DNA of 64,000 nt from Jannaschia sp. M317 (GTDB lineage Bacteria > Pseudomonadota > Alphaproteobacteria > Rhodobacterales > Rhodobacteraceae): contig NZ_CP081155.1 in NCBI RefSeq assembly GCF_025141175.1, positions 3,191,001-3,255,000 on the forward strand, given 5' to 3'. Each line of letters begins with the position of its first letter. The first letter of the stretch is position 1. Shown one piece after another: positions 53,367 through 64,000 of this stretch. The position numbers were made by a program, and so were the translations under genes. A model generated the notes under the pieces. That model ran no database searches. It was not told the origin of the DNA and was given only the letters and a program-made list of their open reading frames with translations.

Positions 53367-54302
53367 TCAACTGGCAGTGGCGCGGGCATTGACCGGTTCC
53401 ACCCCACCACCCCGAGGTGCCCCCAGCCTGCGCAGGATCTCTCCGATGCGCTGCAACTGATCCGACAGAGGGTTGCTGCGGCGCCAGACCAACCCGATGG
53501 ACCGACGCGGCGCGGGTGCCGGAAAACGGGCAATGGCGACGGCCGTGGACCGGGTTTCCAATGGCACCGCCATTTCCGGGATCAACGTCACCCCCATTCC
53601 CGCGCCGACCATCTGCACCAGCGTCGAAAGTGAACTGCCCTCCATCACCTGACGGGGCTGTGGGCCGGACATTTCACAAAACGACAACGCCTGATCGCGA
53701 AAGCAGTGTCCTTCCTCCAGCAGCAGCAATCGCATGGCCTGCAATGCTTCGGGGCTGGGAACGGGCCGGTCTGCGTCGGCACGGGGCCGGACCAGGACGA
53801 AATCCTCGTCGAAGAGCGGATATTCCCGTAACGACGGCTCCGAGATCGGCAGCGCGACGATGGCCAGGTCAAGGGCGCCTTCGGTCAGATCGGCGATCAG
53901 GGATTTGGTGACCGCCTCGCGCATCTCCACCTCCAGCCCCGGCAGATCGTGCGACAGTGCCTTGATCACCTGCGGCAGAAAATAGGGCGCGACGGTCGGG
54001 ATGATGCCCAGCCGCAGCCGCCCGGCCAGGGGGCCCTCGGCGGCGCGCACCAGGTCCGACAATTCTTCCACGCCCAGCAGGATGGTTTGCGCCCGCGCGA
54101 CAAAGGCCGCGCCCAGGGCCGTCATGCGGATCGCCCGTCCGCCCCGTTCCACCAGAGGTGCCCCGACCAGCGCCTCCAACTCCTTGATCTGTTGGGACAG
54201 GGCCGGCTGGGTGATCGAACAGGACTCCGCCGCGCGCCCGAAATGACGGTGCCGGTCAAGCGCACAGATATAGCGAAGCTGTTTCAGGGTCACACCGATC
54301 AT
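53367..54302 (-). CDS. oxyR: hydrogen peroxide sensor OxyR, LysR family
   Basis: 311 residues. LysR winged HTH at the N-terminus (LKQLRYICALDRHRHFGRAAE, ITQPALSQQIKELE). The redox cysteines of OxyR are conserved as C200 and C209 (EEGHCFRDQALSFCE), which form the disulfide on H2O2 exposure. The C-terminal Arg/Gly-rich end is normal. Divergent from katG, its usual target. Confidence 0.95.
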   Translation of the reverse strand: MIGVTLKQLRYICALDRHRHFGRAAESCSITQPALSQQIKELEALVGAPLVERGGRAIRMTALGAAFVARAQTILLGVEELSDLVRAAEGPLAGRLRLGIIPTVAPYFLPQVIKALSHDLPGLEVEMREAVTKSLIADLTEGALDLAIVALPISEPSLREYPLFDEDFVLVRPRADADRPVPSPEALQAMRLLLLEEGHCFRDQALSFCEMSGPQPRQVMEGSSLSTLVQMVGAGMGVTLIPEMAVPLETRSTAVAIARFPAPAPRRSIGLVWRRSNPLSDQLQRIGEILRRLGAPRGGGVEPVNARATAS

Positions 54303-56597
<2,295 letters not shown>

Positions 56598-56604
56598 TCC
56601 CATG

Positions 56605-56680
56605 CGCCCAGGCGGGCCATCCGCCTGGGCGTTGCAGTTGAAACCGCCCCGTGGCCGATCAGGTCACGGGGCGTCCTTTT
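56605..56680 (+). terminator. double terminator after katG
   Basis: Hairpin 1: CGCCCAGGCGG/CCGCCTGGGCG (56605-56615 with 56621-56631), an 11-bp perfect stem followed by GTTGC. Hairpin 2: CGCCCCGTG/CACGGGGCG (56645-56653 with 56665-56673), followed by TCCTTTT. Two strong hairpins in series just after the stop. Confidence 0.85.
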
Positions 56681-57071
56681 GTCCGGGTCATCCTTGTCTG
56701 AGGCACCTGGCCCACGACAGGCCAAACCCCTGGCCACATTGGCCAATTCTTGTGGAACGCCCACAACCCGTATCAACTCTTTGACGGCCAGAAGAGGGGG
56801 CCTGACAGCTGGATCAGCCTTTGCGCTCAGCGCGTCTTGCTCGCCTTTTCCGTAGGCTCGCCGTTTGCCGCGTGGAGCAGCGGAGCGTCTTCGTCGCGGT
56901 CCATTGGCAGGTGTCGGACCGCGACGGCGTCGGTCACGTCGACCCCGCCGGAAACTGGGAAATCTTCGCGGTCAGAGCGGCGCTCGACCTCGGAATAATC
57001 CCGGTGGACGGCTGAGAGAGCCTTACGGCTCGGACCTCGGGAAGTCCCGTCAGAAGCATCGATAAGGGTAA
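56681..57071. other. intergenic with a possible small gene
   Basis: 390 bases between the katG terminators and tRNA-Arg. A minus-strand frame (GTG 56937 to stop 56827, ending GEPTEKASKTR) would encode a charged peptide of 36 residues; it has no clear ribosome site and lies just downstream of the tRNA on the same strand, so it is only a weak candidate. Nothing else is seen. Confidence 0.35.
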
Positions 57072-57148
57072 TGGCGCGCTGGGGAGGATTCGAACCCCCG
57101 ACCCCTTGATTCGTAGTCAAGTACTCTATCCAACTGAGCTACCAGCGC
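57072..57148 (-). tRNA. tRNA-Arg (ACG)
   Basis: Acceptor GCGCTGG/CCAGCGC, G73 and a genome-encoded CCA (57072-57074). The anticodon stem CTTGA/TCAAG encloses CTACGAA, anticodon ACG (A34 is expected to become inosine, reading CGU/CGC/CGA). The D arm GCTC-AGTTGGATA-GAGT and T arm GGGGG-TTCGAAT-CCTCC are normal. Confidence 0.97.
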
Positions 57149-57549
57149 ACTACGTGGGGCGGGATAGACCCAAGGCCGGGGGGGTGCAAGCGGCTTTTTT
57201 CAGAGCTGTGAATTTTCAGGGGTGACCGACGGGTGATCCGTGGGTGATCTGGGTCATACCTAATTTTTGCACATCTGGGACCAGACCAGGGGCCATTGGT
57301 GCGGCCTGCATTTCTGGCCAGGACCGTCGAACGCCCCCTGCGCCTGTGGTCGAAGGAGCCAGCGCGCGGATGGATCTGACGGGCGATCCGTGCACGGCAT
57401 TTCGGTCTGCCCTGCCGGGCCCAAGGGCGGGATCAGCGTGCGCCGCATGGGCACCGGGGGGACGCGCCGCCTCGACTTATGTCGAAATCGGCTGGACGCT
57501 TTGCAGGCCCGGCAAAGGCAGCTGTCGGGCCCCTTGGGATCAGAGGCCC
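57149..57549. other. intergenic, no gene recognised
   Basis: 400 bases between tRNA-Arg and the end of the histidine kinase gene. GGGTGATC occurs twice in close succession near 57230-57250. Open frames here show no domain. The promoter of the tRNA should lie at the left end of this stretch. Confidence 0.45.
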
Positions 57550-58935
57550 CTAGCTCACCACTTCGCGCGGGAGCTGGATCAGGAAGACCGTCCCTGTCTC
57601 GCCCGTTTCCTCCAGCGTGAGCGTACCGCCGTGGCCCTGGATCAGCTCGCGCGCGATGGCCAGGCCAAGGCCGGTGCCGCCCTTGCGCACCGACCCCTCG
57701 AAGGCCTTGAACAGGTTGTCCTGCGCCCGTTTCGGCAGGCCCGGTCCGGTGTCGCAAATGCGCAGGCACCAGTGATCCGCGCTTTCGGAGGCGGCGACGA
57801 TGATCTGTCCGGGGGTTGCCGTGGCCTGAATCGCCTGGCGGGCGTTGCGGATCAGGTTGCCGACCACGCGGTAAAGCTGCTCGGGATCGGCGCGCAGCAT
57901 CAGACCGGTGGGGCAATCGGCAGCAATCCGGACCTGGTCGGACGGAACGGCCAATTGCTCCGCTTCGCAGACCTCCTCCAGGAAGGGGGCGGCCTCGATG
58001 CGTTGCAGGGCGGGCGGGGCCTCCTCTGCGCGGCCGAAGGCCAGCGTGCCCTCGGTCAGGTTCACGGCGCGCGTCAAGGACGCGACGATCTTGGGGGCCA
58101 CACGTTTGACGGTGGGGTCGTCGACCATTTCAAGCCGGTCCCCCAACAGCGTGGCAGTGGTCAGGATGTTGCGCAGGTCATGGCTGATCTTGGCCACGGC
58201 AGAGCCGAGTTGCGCCAGACGTTCCTTTTGACGCAGGGATTGCGAAAGCTGTGTCTCGAGCGATTTGAGCGTCGTTTCCGCCTCGCGCAGTTCCCGGATG
58301 CGGGACTTTGGAACGATGACCCGGTTGGCATCCTCGGGGGCCTCGGCGTAGCGGTTCATGTGCCCGACAAGACTTTTGATCGGGGTCACCATCAGACGCC
58401 GGACAGCCAGGAACAGAAAGACCGAGGTGATGGCCGAAATCACCAGCGACAGCCACAAGATGGTGATTCCATAGTCGATCATCGCATCGTGCAGTTCACC
58501 GGTGTCGATCGCCGCCTCGATCTGCACCCCCCCGTCGCGTGCGGGTTGGGCGATGACGCGGATCACCTCGGGCGTCGGCGTCACGAACCGGGAGAGCGCG
58601 TCGCTGATCAGCACCATGGCCGTCGGGTCGCGCAGATCCACCGTCTTGGTCACCGGCCCCGGCAAGTCAGAGGACAGCACCAGTTGACGCATCGCATCGC
58701 GCCGCAGCACGACGTTCAGGACGCCGGCATTGGCCAGCAGCTCTGCCTCCACCTCGGGCTCGATCATGTCCCTTGCCCCCAGCAGCGCCAGGGCCGCGAT
58801 CTGCGCCCGTTCCATCCGGTTGGTCAGATAATCCGCGCGAAAGCGTGCGATCGAAGGGACGAAGATCAGCACTTCGGCCAGCATCACGAAGACCACCGTG
58901 AGGATAAGAAAGCGGCCGGAAAGGGAAGTCAGCAT
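57550..58935 (-). CDS. sensor histidine kinase
   Basis: 461 residues. Two membrane segments (about 7-27 and 180-200) flank a periplasmic sensor part of about 150 residues. HAMP (RRLMVTPIKSLVGHMNRYAEA), then H-box AKISHDLRNILTTATLLGD, N-box VVGNLIRNARQAI, G1 CDTGPGLP and G2 GGTGLGLAIAREL are intact. H-box and short linker are of the HPK4/NtrB-like kind. No response regulator is in the window, so the partner is elsewhere. Lies 72 bases downstream of the flavoprotein gene in the same direction. Confidence 0.92.
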   Translation of the reverse strand: MLTSLSGRFLILTVVFVMLAEVLIFVPSIARFRADYLTNRMERAQIAALALLGARDMIEPEVEAELLANAGVLNVVLRRDAMRQLVLSSDLPGPVTKTVDLRDPTAMVLISDALSRFVTPTPEVIRVIAQPARDGGVQIEAAIDTGELHDAMIDYGITILWLSLVISAITSVFLFLAVRRLMVTPIKSLVGHMNRYAEAPEDANRVIVPKSRIRELREAETTLKSLETQLSQSLRQKERLAQLGSAVAKISHDLRNILTTATLLGDRLEMVDDPTVKRVAPKIVASLTRAVNLTEGTLAFGRAEEAPPALQRIEAAPFLEEVCEAEQLAVPSDQVRIAADCPTGLMLRADPEQLYRVVGNLIRNARQAIQATATPGQIIVAASESADHWCLRICDTGPGLPKRAQDNLFKAFEGSVRKGGTGLGLAIARELIQGHGGTLTLEETGETGTVFLIQLPREVVS

Positions 58936-59007
58936 GGGCGTCCAGGCGGGAAAGCGGTTTCGGTCTTGTATGTCCCCTGCCGCGCAATTGCGACAGGGGA
59001 CATTCCG

Positions 59008-60474
59008 TCAGGGCAGATAGCGCTGCACCAGGCCCACAACCTTCTTGACGGTCGGGTTCTGGAACAGACGGGGGACGTAGTATTGCCCGGCCGCCCGCTT
59101 GGAGATCTCGCCCAGGGTCGGATAGGGTGCGACCATCGCGGCGACGGCCCCGATCTTGAGCTTGTTGGCCAGCACCAGCGCCCAGAGGCCGATCAACTCT
59201 CCGGCCTTTTCGCCCGCGATTGACGCACCGACGGGGCGGCCCTTGACGACCATGACCTTGATCAGACCGTCCGTCTTGCCCTCGGCGATGGCGCGGTCGT
59301 TTTCGTGATAGGGAAAGCGCAGGACCTCTACCTTGTCGCTGCCATGGGCGTCGATCGCCTGCGCCTCGGTCAGGCCGACCTGGGCCAGTTCGGGGTCGGT
59401 ATAGGTCGCCCAGGGGATGTGATCGGTGCGCGCCTTGGCGGGCAGGCCGAACAGGATCGGACGGATCACGGTCGCGCCGTGATAGCCCGCGACATGGGTG
59501 AACTGAAACCCGCCCGCGACGTCGCCGATGGCGTAGACCTTTCTATTGGTGGTGCGCAGATCGGCACCGACCTTGATCGCGCGGTCATGCTCTATGCCAG
59601 CCGCGTCCAGGTTCAGCTTGTCGATATTGGCCTTGCGCCCCACAGCCATCAGGAGCGTGTCGCCGGTAAAATCGCCTTTGGGCGTGTGGACGGTGATCCG
59701 CCCCTTCTCGCCCGAAATGCGGCTGGCCTGGGCGTCTTCGATGATCTCGACGCCTTCCTTGCGGAGCTTTTTCAGAACGACCTCGGCCATTTCAGGGTCG
59801 TCCTTGCCCAGCGCCTTGCCGCCTTCGATCACGGTGACCCTGGACCCCAGGCGCACGTGGGCCTGGGCCATTTCCATCCCGATGGGGCCGCCGCCGACCA
59901 CGATCAGGTGCGCGGGCTTGTCCATCAGGTCAAAGATCGTCTCGTTCGTCTCGTAGGGGACCTCTCCCAGGCCGGGGATCGGCGGCACAAACGGAGAGGA
60001 ACCCGTGGCGATCACCACGCGGCGCGCCTTGATGCGGTAGTTTCCCGCCTCGACGGTATCCTTGTCGACGAAGGTGCCGAATTCGCGGATGACGCGGACA
60101 CCCATGCCTTCGAACCGTTCCTGGCTGTCGACGGGGGCGATGGTCTCGATCACGCGGTGGACGTGGCGTTTCGCCTCGGCGTAGCTGATCTCGGGCATGA
60201 CCGGGGTCACGCCCAGCATCTCGCCGGTGCGCATGGCCTGCGCCTGCTTGCCCGCCGCAATCAGCGCCTTGGACGGCACGCAGCCGAAGTTCAGGCAATC
60301 GCCGCCCATCTTGTGCCCCTCCAACAGGGTCACGTCGGCGCCCATCTGGCTGGCCCCGGCGGCGAACGACAACCCGCCCGAGCCTGCGCCGATCACCAGC
60401 ACGTCGGTCTTGATCTCTTCCATGGCGGTGTCCTTTGCGCGCAGCATGTCTTGGGGTGCGGTGTGGGTATTCAT
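59008..60474 (-). CDS. mercuric-reductase-like FAD-dependent disulfide oxidoreductase
   Basis: 488 residues from ATG 60474 (ATGA overlap with the TVP38 stop; Met18 is an alternative start). FAD motif VLVIGAGSGGLSFAAGASQMG, redox-active disulfide GGDCLNFGCVPSKALI and NAD motif LIVVGGGPIGMEMAQAHVRLG. The C-terminal HxHPT...E of lipoamide dehydrogenase reads VAPYPTLGEIS, so the His acid-base residue is replaced by Tyr. This subgroup is regularly paired with TVP38 proteins. The natural disulfide or metal substrate is unknown. Confidence 0.9.
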   Translation of the reverse strand: MNTHTAPQDMLRAKDTAMEEIKTDVLVIGAGSGGLSFAAGASQMGADVTLLEGHKMGGDCLNFGCVPSKALIAAGKQAQAMRTGEMLGVTPVMPEISYAEAKRHVHRVIETIAPVDSQERFEGMGVRVIREFGTFVDKDTVEAGNYRIKARRVVIATGSSPFVPPIPGLGEVPYETNETIFDLMDKPAHLIVVGGGPIGMEMAQAHVRLGSRVTVIEGGKALGKDDPEMAEVVLKKLRKEGVEIIEDAQASRISGEKGRITVHTPKGDFTGDTLLMAVGRKANIDKLNLDAAGIEHDRAIKVGADLRTTNRKVYAIGDVAGGFQFTHVAGYHGATVIRPILFGLPAKARTDHIPWATYTDPELAQVGLTEAQAIDAHGSDKVEVLRFPYHENDRAIAEGKTDGLIKVMVVKGRPVGASIAGEKAGELIGLWALVLANKLKIGAVAAMVAPYPTLGEISKRAAGQYYVPRLFQNPTVKKVVGLVQRYLP

Positions 60475-61208
60475 GCTTTCCCACCGCGGATTTTCTTGAT
60501 GACGATCGGCAGCAGCGCCAGGACGGCCAGGCCAATGATCGGGCCCAGGATCTGCGGCTCGAAGATGATGCCGAGGTTGGGGGTCTCGCCGCGGGCAAAG
60601 ACCTCGCCCAGACCGGCACCGACCCAGGTGTAGACCACGGAGCCGGGCAGGATGCCGAGGAAGGTCGTGATCACGTATTTCGCCAGGCGCACGCCCACGA
60701 AGGCCGGGATCAGGTTGGCCACGAAAAAGGGCACCGCCGGGATCAGACGCATGATGAACAGATAGGACGTCTCGTCCTCGCGGATGCCGTCCTTGATCTT
60801 CTTCACGGCCCCGCCCGAGGCGTCCATCCTGGCCGCCAGCCGGTCGCCCAGCCCGTATTTCGCCGCAAGAAAGATCGCGGTCGCCCCGATCGTGGCCGCC
60901 ACCGCGTTGAACAATGCGCCGGGAAACAGCCCAAACAGGAACCCACCCGTCAAGGTCGCGATGGCGGCTCCGGGCAGCGAAAAGGCGACGATCACGATAT
61001 AGGCGGCCACGAAGATCAGCGCCGTCATCAGGTAATTGTCGTCGCGGAAGCCGATCAGTGTCTCGCGGTTGTCGGCCAGCGTCTGGAACGACAGGTAATC
61101 CCGCAGAAAGAAGGCACCCAGGGCGGCGACCGCAAGGATCGCGGCCAGCGGCAGAAACCGCGTCACTTTCGGTTTCTGCTTTGGGAAGGTCATTGTTTGA
61201 TCCGTCAT
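60471..61208 (-). CDS. TVP38/TMEM64 (DedA-superfamily) membrane protein
   Basis: 245 residues with a basic N-terminus (FPKQKPKVTRF) and about five or six membrane segments. The VTT/DedA core is visible: FSLPGAAIATLTGGFLFGLFPGALFNAVAATIGATAIFLAAKYGLG and the R-containing segment FIMRLIPAVPFFVANLIPAFVGV. Related proteins act as lipid scramblases or transporters. Operon TVP38-flavoprotein, then the kinase gene. Confidence 0.92.
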   Translation of the reverse strand: MTDQTMTFPKQKPKVTRFLPLAAILAVAALGAFFLRDYLSFQTLADNRETLIGFRDDNYLMTALIFVAAYIVIVAFSLPGAAIATLTGGFLFGLFPGALFNAVAATIGATAIFLAAKYGLGDRLAARMDASGGAVKKIKDGIREDETSYLFIMRLIPAVPFFVANLIPAFVGVRLAKYVITTFLGILPGSVVYTWVGAGLGEVFARGETPNLGIIFEPQILGPIIGLAVLALLPIVIKKIRGGKA

Positions 61209-61418
61209 GGTTTCGGTCTCATGTGTCAGGGGCGGAGCATCTCTCCGAGGATTGACGCCTTCCTGACGCGCTTGGTTCGATGACGATAGCCCGCCTCACG
61301 CGCCTGTGTGGGGACGTGTGCGCAAGCGGCCCGAAACGGGCGATTGTTACAGGCTTTGTCCCTGCTCACCGCCGGTCGTGTTACAAGACCCCTGTTCTCT
61401 GCTTCATAAATATCCCAG

Positions 61419-61445
61419 GGAGCGCGAGGGAGGATCCCTCGCTCC
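61419..61445. terminator. GC-rich hairpin between TVP38 and rpmH
   Basis: GGAGC-GC-GAGGGA/TCCCTC-GCTCC, two paired blocks with a two-base bulge and the loop GGA. On the minus strand it is followed by CTGGGATATTTATGAAG. It could be a terminator for minus-strand transcription arriving from the rpmH side; a strong U run is missing. Confidence 0.35.
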
Positions 61446-61486
61446 GCCCGCTGCGGCATGGGCCGCCATTTCCGGGGTTCGCCCCG

Positions 61487-61515
61487 TTGACAGCCCCCGG
61501 TGCCTCCCCTATTCG
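61487..61515 (+). promoter_or_regulatory. probable sigma-70 promoter of rpmH-rnpA
   Basis: TTGACA (61487-61492), a 17-base spacer and TATTCG (61510-61515), 65 bases before the rpmH start. A perfect -35 with correct spacing, as expected for a highly expressed ribosomal protein gene. The remaining 61209-61486 stretch holds no recognised gene. Confidence 0.65.
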
Positions 61516-61580
61516 GCGGCTTCAACGTTTTCACGCCGTCGATTCATCCCGAATCCGGCCCTAGATCCGGAGAGAAGGCC

Positions 61581-61715
61581 ATGAAACGCACCTTCCAGCC
61601 CTCGAACCTCGTCCGCAAGCACCGTCACGGTTTCCGCGCGCGCATGGCGACCAAAGCCGGCCGCAAGATCCTGAACGCCCGCCGCGCCCGCGGTCGGAAG
61701 TCGCTCAGCGCCTGA
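61581..61715 (+). CDS. rpmH: 50S ribosomal protein L34
   Basis: 44 residues, [20 protein letters not shown] then the invariant [36 protein letters not shown] precedes the ATG. Small basic protein of the large subunit. Followed nine bases later by rnpA, the classical pair. Confidence 0.99.
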   Translation: MKRTFQPSNLVRKHRHGFRARMATKAGRKILNARRARGRKSLSA

Positions 61716-61723
61716 TTTCCCCG

Positions 61724-62107
61724 ATGGGGACCGATTGCCAGACGCCGGAGGCCAGCCCGCCTCCGGCGTCTTTGCGCGTGCTTGCGCGCAGGCCGGAATT
61801 TCTGGCCCTGAACCGAGGTCACCGCGCGCCTGCGGGATCGTTCCTGTTGCAGGGCCGCGACCGTGGCGATGGAACGCCTGGAATCGGTGTGGGATTCACC
61901 TGTTCGAAAAAGGTCGGCAACGCCGTCGCGCGCAACCGTGCCAAGCGGCGGCTGCGCGAAGCCGCCCGGCTGGTCCTGCCGGATCTTGGGCGCCCCGGCT
62001 GGGATTATGCCCTGATCGGGCGGGCCGGGGTGACCGCAGACCGCCCGTTCGAGGCGCTGCTCGATGATCTGCGCCGCGCGCTGGCCAAGGTGCATGGCGC
62101 GCGCTGA
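61724..62107 (+). CDS. rnpA: ribonuclease P protein component
   Basis: 127 residues. The RNase P protein signature RNRAKRRLREAAR (KVGNAVARNRAKRRLRE) and GVGFTCSKKVGNAVARN are intact, and FLLQGRDRG lies in the central cleft. It helps the RNA subunit process tRNA 5' ends. The first 19 residues are divergent and their coding DNA includes a long inverted repeat (GACGCCGGAGGC / GCCTCCGGCGTC), so a later start is possible. Confidence 0.95.
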   Translation: MGTDCQTPEASPPPASLRVLARRPEFLALNRGHRAPAGSFLLQGRDRGDGTPGIGVGFTCSKKVGNAVARNRAKRRLREAARLVLPDLGRPGWDYALIGRAGVTADRPFEALLDDLRRALAKVHGAR

Positions 62108-62188
62108 CCCCACGATTGCGGCGAACTTTTCGGCGAAAAGTTCAGCCGGAGCCTTTTGCCCCGGCTCTTGTGCGCCCAGGTTCAGACG

Positions 62189-62410
62189 ATGACCCCGCTT
62201 GCGCGCCTCTTTTCCTTGCCGGTCCACGCTTACCGCGCGGTGTTCTCGCCGTATGTCGGGCACAACTGCCGCTATCATCCCACCTGCTCTGTCTACGCGC
62301 TTGAGGCGTTGCAGAAGCACGGCGGGCTAAAGGGGGGGTGGCTGGCGCTGCGCCGCATCGCCCGATGCCGCCCTTTTGGCGGCTCCGGCATCGACAATGT
62401 GCCCGACTAG
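62189..62410 (+). CDS. yidD: membrane protein insertion efficiency factor YidD
   Basis: 73 residues from ATG 62189. Conserved YRAVFSPYVGHNCRYHPTCSVYALEALQKHG and the C-terminal RRIARCRPFGGSGIDNVPD are the full YidD signature with its cysteines. Peripheral inner-membrane protein assisting YidC. Follows rnpA as usual, but yidC is not within the window. Confidence 0.96.
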   Translation: MTPLARLFSLPVHAYRAVFSPYVGHNCRYHPTCSVYALEALQKHGGLKGGWLALRRIARCRPFGGSGIDNVPD

Positions 62411-62509
62411 ACACGGCCCGCACCCGGCGCGGAACTTTTTGCTTTGCGGATTGGCGAACCCGACGTAAACCCCGCCTCAGGGTGCCACGTCAGCTGAGGG
62501 AGGGCGTTC

Positions 62510-62581
62510 ATGTATCGATTGTACGTCCGACGACCGCAGCCCTGTGTCTGCTCTGCCCGCGCGACTGCGCAGGCAAGCTGA
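62510..62581 (+). CDS. possible very small protein (23 residues)
   Basis: ATG at 62510 follows a strong SD, GAGGGAGG, about seven bases before it, and encodes MYRLYVRRPQPCVCSARATA plus three residues before TGA. Basic, with two cysteines. No family is known to me; the call rests on the ribosome site only. It lies in the 306 bases between yidD and the DUF1127-like gene, where nothing else is recognised. Confidence 0.3.
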   Translation: MYRLYVRRPQPCVCSARATAQAS

Positions 62582-62716
62582 ACCCGATCGGTCGCGCGCC
62601 CGTCGCGTGATCCTTTCCGACATCGACAGCTAGACACCGTGCCCCGCGTGGGGGCCGTCTGCCGTCGTCGTCATTTCCAAACCCGAACCAGAGGCCCCGT
62701 CTCACGGGGAAAATCC

Positions 62717-62932
62717 ATGACCGCATTGCGTCTACCTTCCGCGCCCACGCGCGACATCATCGACACCGCCATCGCCCTGCATGGCCCGGGCCGCGTCCTG
62801 CTGGCCGCGCTCCGCGCGATGGTGCGGCCCAAATCCAGGCCGCCTGATGCTGCCCTGCCCGACCATCTGCGGCGCGATCTCGGGCTGCCGCCGATGCCGC
62901 CGCCGCTGCCGTCGAGCCGCGCGCTCTATTGA
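62717..62932 (+). CDS. small DUF1127-like protein
   Basis: 71 residues from ATG 62717. The C-terminal part [20 protein letters not shown] contains the LRRDLGL motif of the DUF1127 (YjiS-like) group. The N-terminal helix is [21 protein letters not shown]. Some DUF1127 proteins bind RNA or phosphate-regulated partners. Sits between yidD and ttcA. Confidence 0.65.
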   Translation: MTALRLPSAPTRDIIDTAIALHGPGRVLLAALRAMVRPKSRPPDAALPDHLRRDLGLPPMPPPLPSSRALY

Positions 62933-63009
62933 CGGCACGCAGGCCCGTCGCCCGGTGGAAGCCGGGCGGCGGATCGGCTAGGGGAAGGCAATCCAGACCC
63001 GAGGTTGCC

Positions 63010-63909
63010 ATGCCCGACACCCTGCTGCCCAACGACGGCACCGACGACATCCACGCGCTGTTCCACGGCGCGCCCAAGACGACCGAGTTCCGCAAGCTGC
63101 GCAAGCGCATCATCCGCGAAACCCGCGAGGCGATCGACCGCTACGCCATGGTCGACCGAACCGGACCGCGTCAGAAATGGCTGGTCTGCCTGTCGGGCGG
63201 CAAGGACAGCTACACCCTGCTGGCGGCCCTGACGGAGCTGCAGTGGCGCGGGTTGCTGCCAGTCGACATCCTGGCCTGCAACCTGGATCAGGGGCAGCCG
63301 AATTTTCCGGCCACCGTCCTGCCGGCGTTTCTGGAACGGATGGGCGTGCCGCATCGCATCGAATACCGCGACACCTATTCCATCGTGAAGGACAAGGTGC
63401 CCGCCGGGCGCACGTATTGCGCGCTGTGCTCGCGCCTGCGCCGCGCCAACCTTTATCGCATCGCCCGCGAGGAAGGATGTTCCGCCGTGGTGCTGGGTCA
63501 TCACCGCGACGACATCCTGGAGACGTTTTTCCTGAACCTTTTCCACGGTGGCAAGGTGGCGACGATGCCGCCGAAACTCCTGAACGACGAAGGCGACATG
63601 CTGGTGCTGCGCCCGCTGGCCCACGTGGCCGAGGCGGATTGTGACCGGTTTGCGCGGGCGATGGATTACCCGATCATCCCCTGCGATCTGTGTGGCAGCC
63701 AGGACGGGCTGCAACGGCAGGCCATCAAGGCCATGCTGGACAGCTGGGAGGCCAAGGTGCCGGGGCGCAGGGGCAAGATGTTCTCGGCGCTGTGCCAGGT
63801 GCGGCCGTCGCATATGCCGGACCCGGATCTGTTCGATTTTGCCGCGCTGATCCCCCGGACAGGGGGAACAGACAGGGACAATTCGACAGATATTCCCTTG
63901 CTGCGTTAA
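63010..63909 (+). CDS. ttcA: tRNA 2-thiocytidine(32) synthetase
   Basis: 299 residues. PP-loop [10 protein letters not shown] for ATP pyrophosphatase chemistry, and the [4Fe-4S] cysteines in CALCSRLRR (C-x2-C) with a further cysteine in [10 protein letters not shown]. It thiolates C32 of certain tRNAs. Start ATG 63010 follows GAGGTTGCC. The last 15 residues are a divergent tail. Confidence 0.96.
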   Translation: MPDTLLPNDGTDDIHALFHGAPKTTEFRKLRKRIIRETREAIDRYAMVDRTGPRQKWLVCLSGGKDSYTLLAALTELQWRGLLPVDILACNLDQGQPNFPATVLPAFLERMGVPHRIEYRDTYSIVKDKVPAGRTYCALCSRLRRANLYRIAREEGCSAVVLGHHRDDILETFFLNLFHGGKVATMPPKLLNDEGDMLVLRPLAHVAEADCDRFARAMDYPIIPCDLCGSQDGLQRQAIKAMLDSWEAKVPGRRGKMFSALCQVRPSHMPDPDLFDFAALIPRTGGTDRDNSTDIPLLR

Positions 63910-63964
63910 GGAACCGGTCATGGCCAAGGGGTAGCCGTCACAGGGCGTTTTCCCCGGAGGTTCC

Positions 63965-64000
63965 ATGCCTGCAGCCCCCACACCCGCCACGCCCGCCCCC
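63965..64000 (+). CDS. start of a further gene, cut by the window edge
   Basis: ATG 63965 is preceded by the SD CCGGAGG and opens MPAAPTPATPAP, a Pro/Ala-rich N-terminus, before the window ends. Product cannot be recognised. Confidence 0.45.
   Translation, partial: MPAAPTPATPAP

Noticed and set aside
56827-57120. Minus-strand frame beginning MTTNQGVGGSNPP
   Set aside because: The N-terminal part is a translation of tRNA-Arg itself, a common annotation artefact; only the short distal part could be real.

Overview
The window is a high-GC alphaproteobacterial chromosome segment, most likely Rhodobacterales (Rhodobacteraceae/roseobacter type). The pointers are a tRNA-His without the extra G-1 and with A73, an MmcB-type nuclease-fold protein, a 6S-like RNA, the rpmH-rnpA-yidD-ttcA block, and a NasS/NasT-controlled assimilatory nitrate operon. 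No phage, transposon, CRISPR array or rRNA operon was seen.

Layout. 1-6.6 kb: housekeeping genes (partial regulator, tRNA-His, GNAT enzyme, serine hydrolase with a probable CTG start, mmcB, 6S-like RNA, DsbA-like isomerase, prs, THUMP RNA methyltransferase). 6.6-10 kb, minus strand: a four-gene operon with a D-hydantoinase/dihydropyrimidinase, a VOC protein, a hydantoin-racemase-like protein and a divergent DapA-family lyase. 10-24.9 kb, minus strand: nasTS, a leader with an ANTAR-type hairpin and a terminator, then a ten-gene nitrate/nitrite assimilation operon (nrtA, nrtB, a fused double ABC ATPase, two single-domain globins, nirB, nirD, nasA, a TrpD-like protein, cysG). 25-28.7 kb: homogentisate catabolism (hmgA-maiA-fah) with a divergent MarR regulator.

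29.2-41.3 kb: a catabolic island with two ribose-type ABC transporters facing apart around a cupin / Ldh-type dehydrogenase / HpaI aldolase / alpha-beta hydrolase operon, a GYD protein and a GntR/FCD regulator. Three promoter regions share the palindrome TTGT-N2-ACAA, so this looks like one regulon. 41.4-49.6 kb: a MocR-type regulator divergent from a complete Nit1C cluster (MSMEG_0572-like protein, nitrilase, radical SAM, GNAT, AIR-synthase-like, MSMEG_0570-like, flavoprotein), extended by an LnmK-like hot-dog protein. Nit1C clusters have been linked to cyanide/nitrile nitrogen use.

49.7-52.8 kb: a phosphotransferase-like gene divergent from the strangest gene here, a 524-residue protein with two long GSGGTK hexapeptide arrays around a domain that carries a Cys...Gln pair resembling the thioester (TQXA/TED) domains of Gram-positive adhesins. 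53-57 kb: oxyR/katG and tRNA-Arg. 57.5-61.2 kb: orphan histidine kinase, mercuric-reductase-like flavoprotein and TVP38 membrane protein. 61.5-64 kb: rpmH, rnpA, yidD, small genes, ttcA and the start of one further gene. Product calls come from motif recognition by eye; no database search was run.
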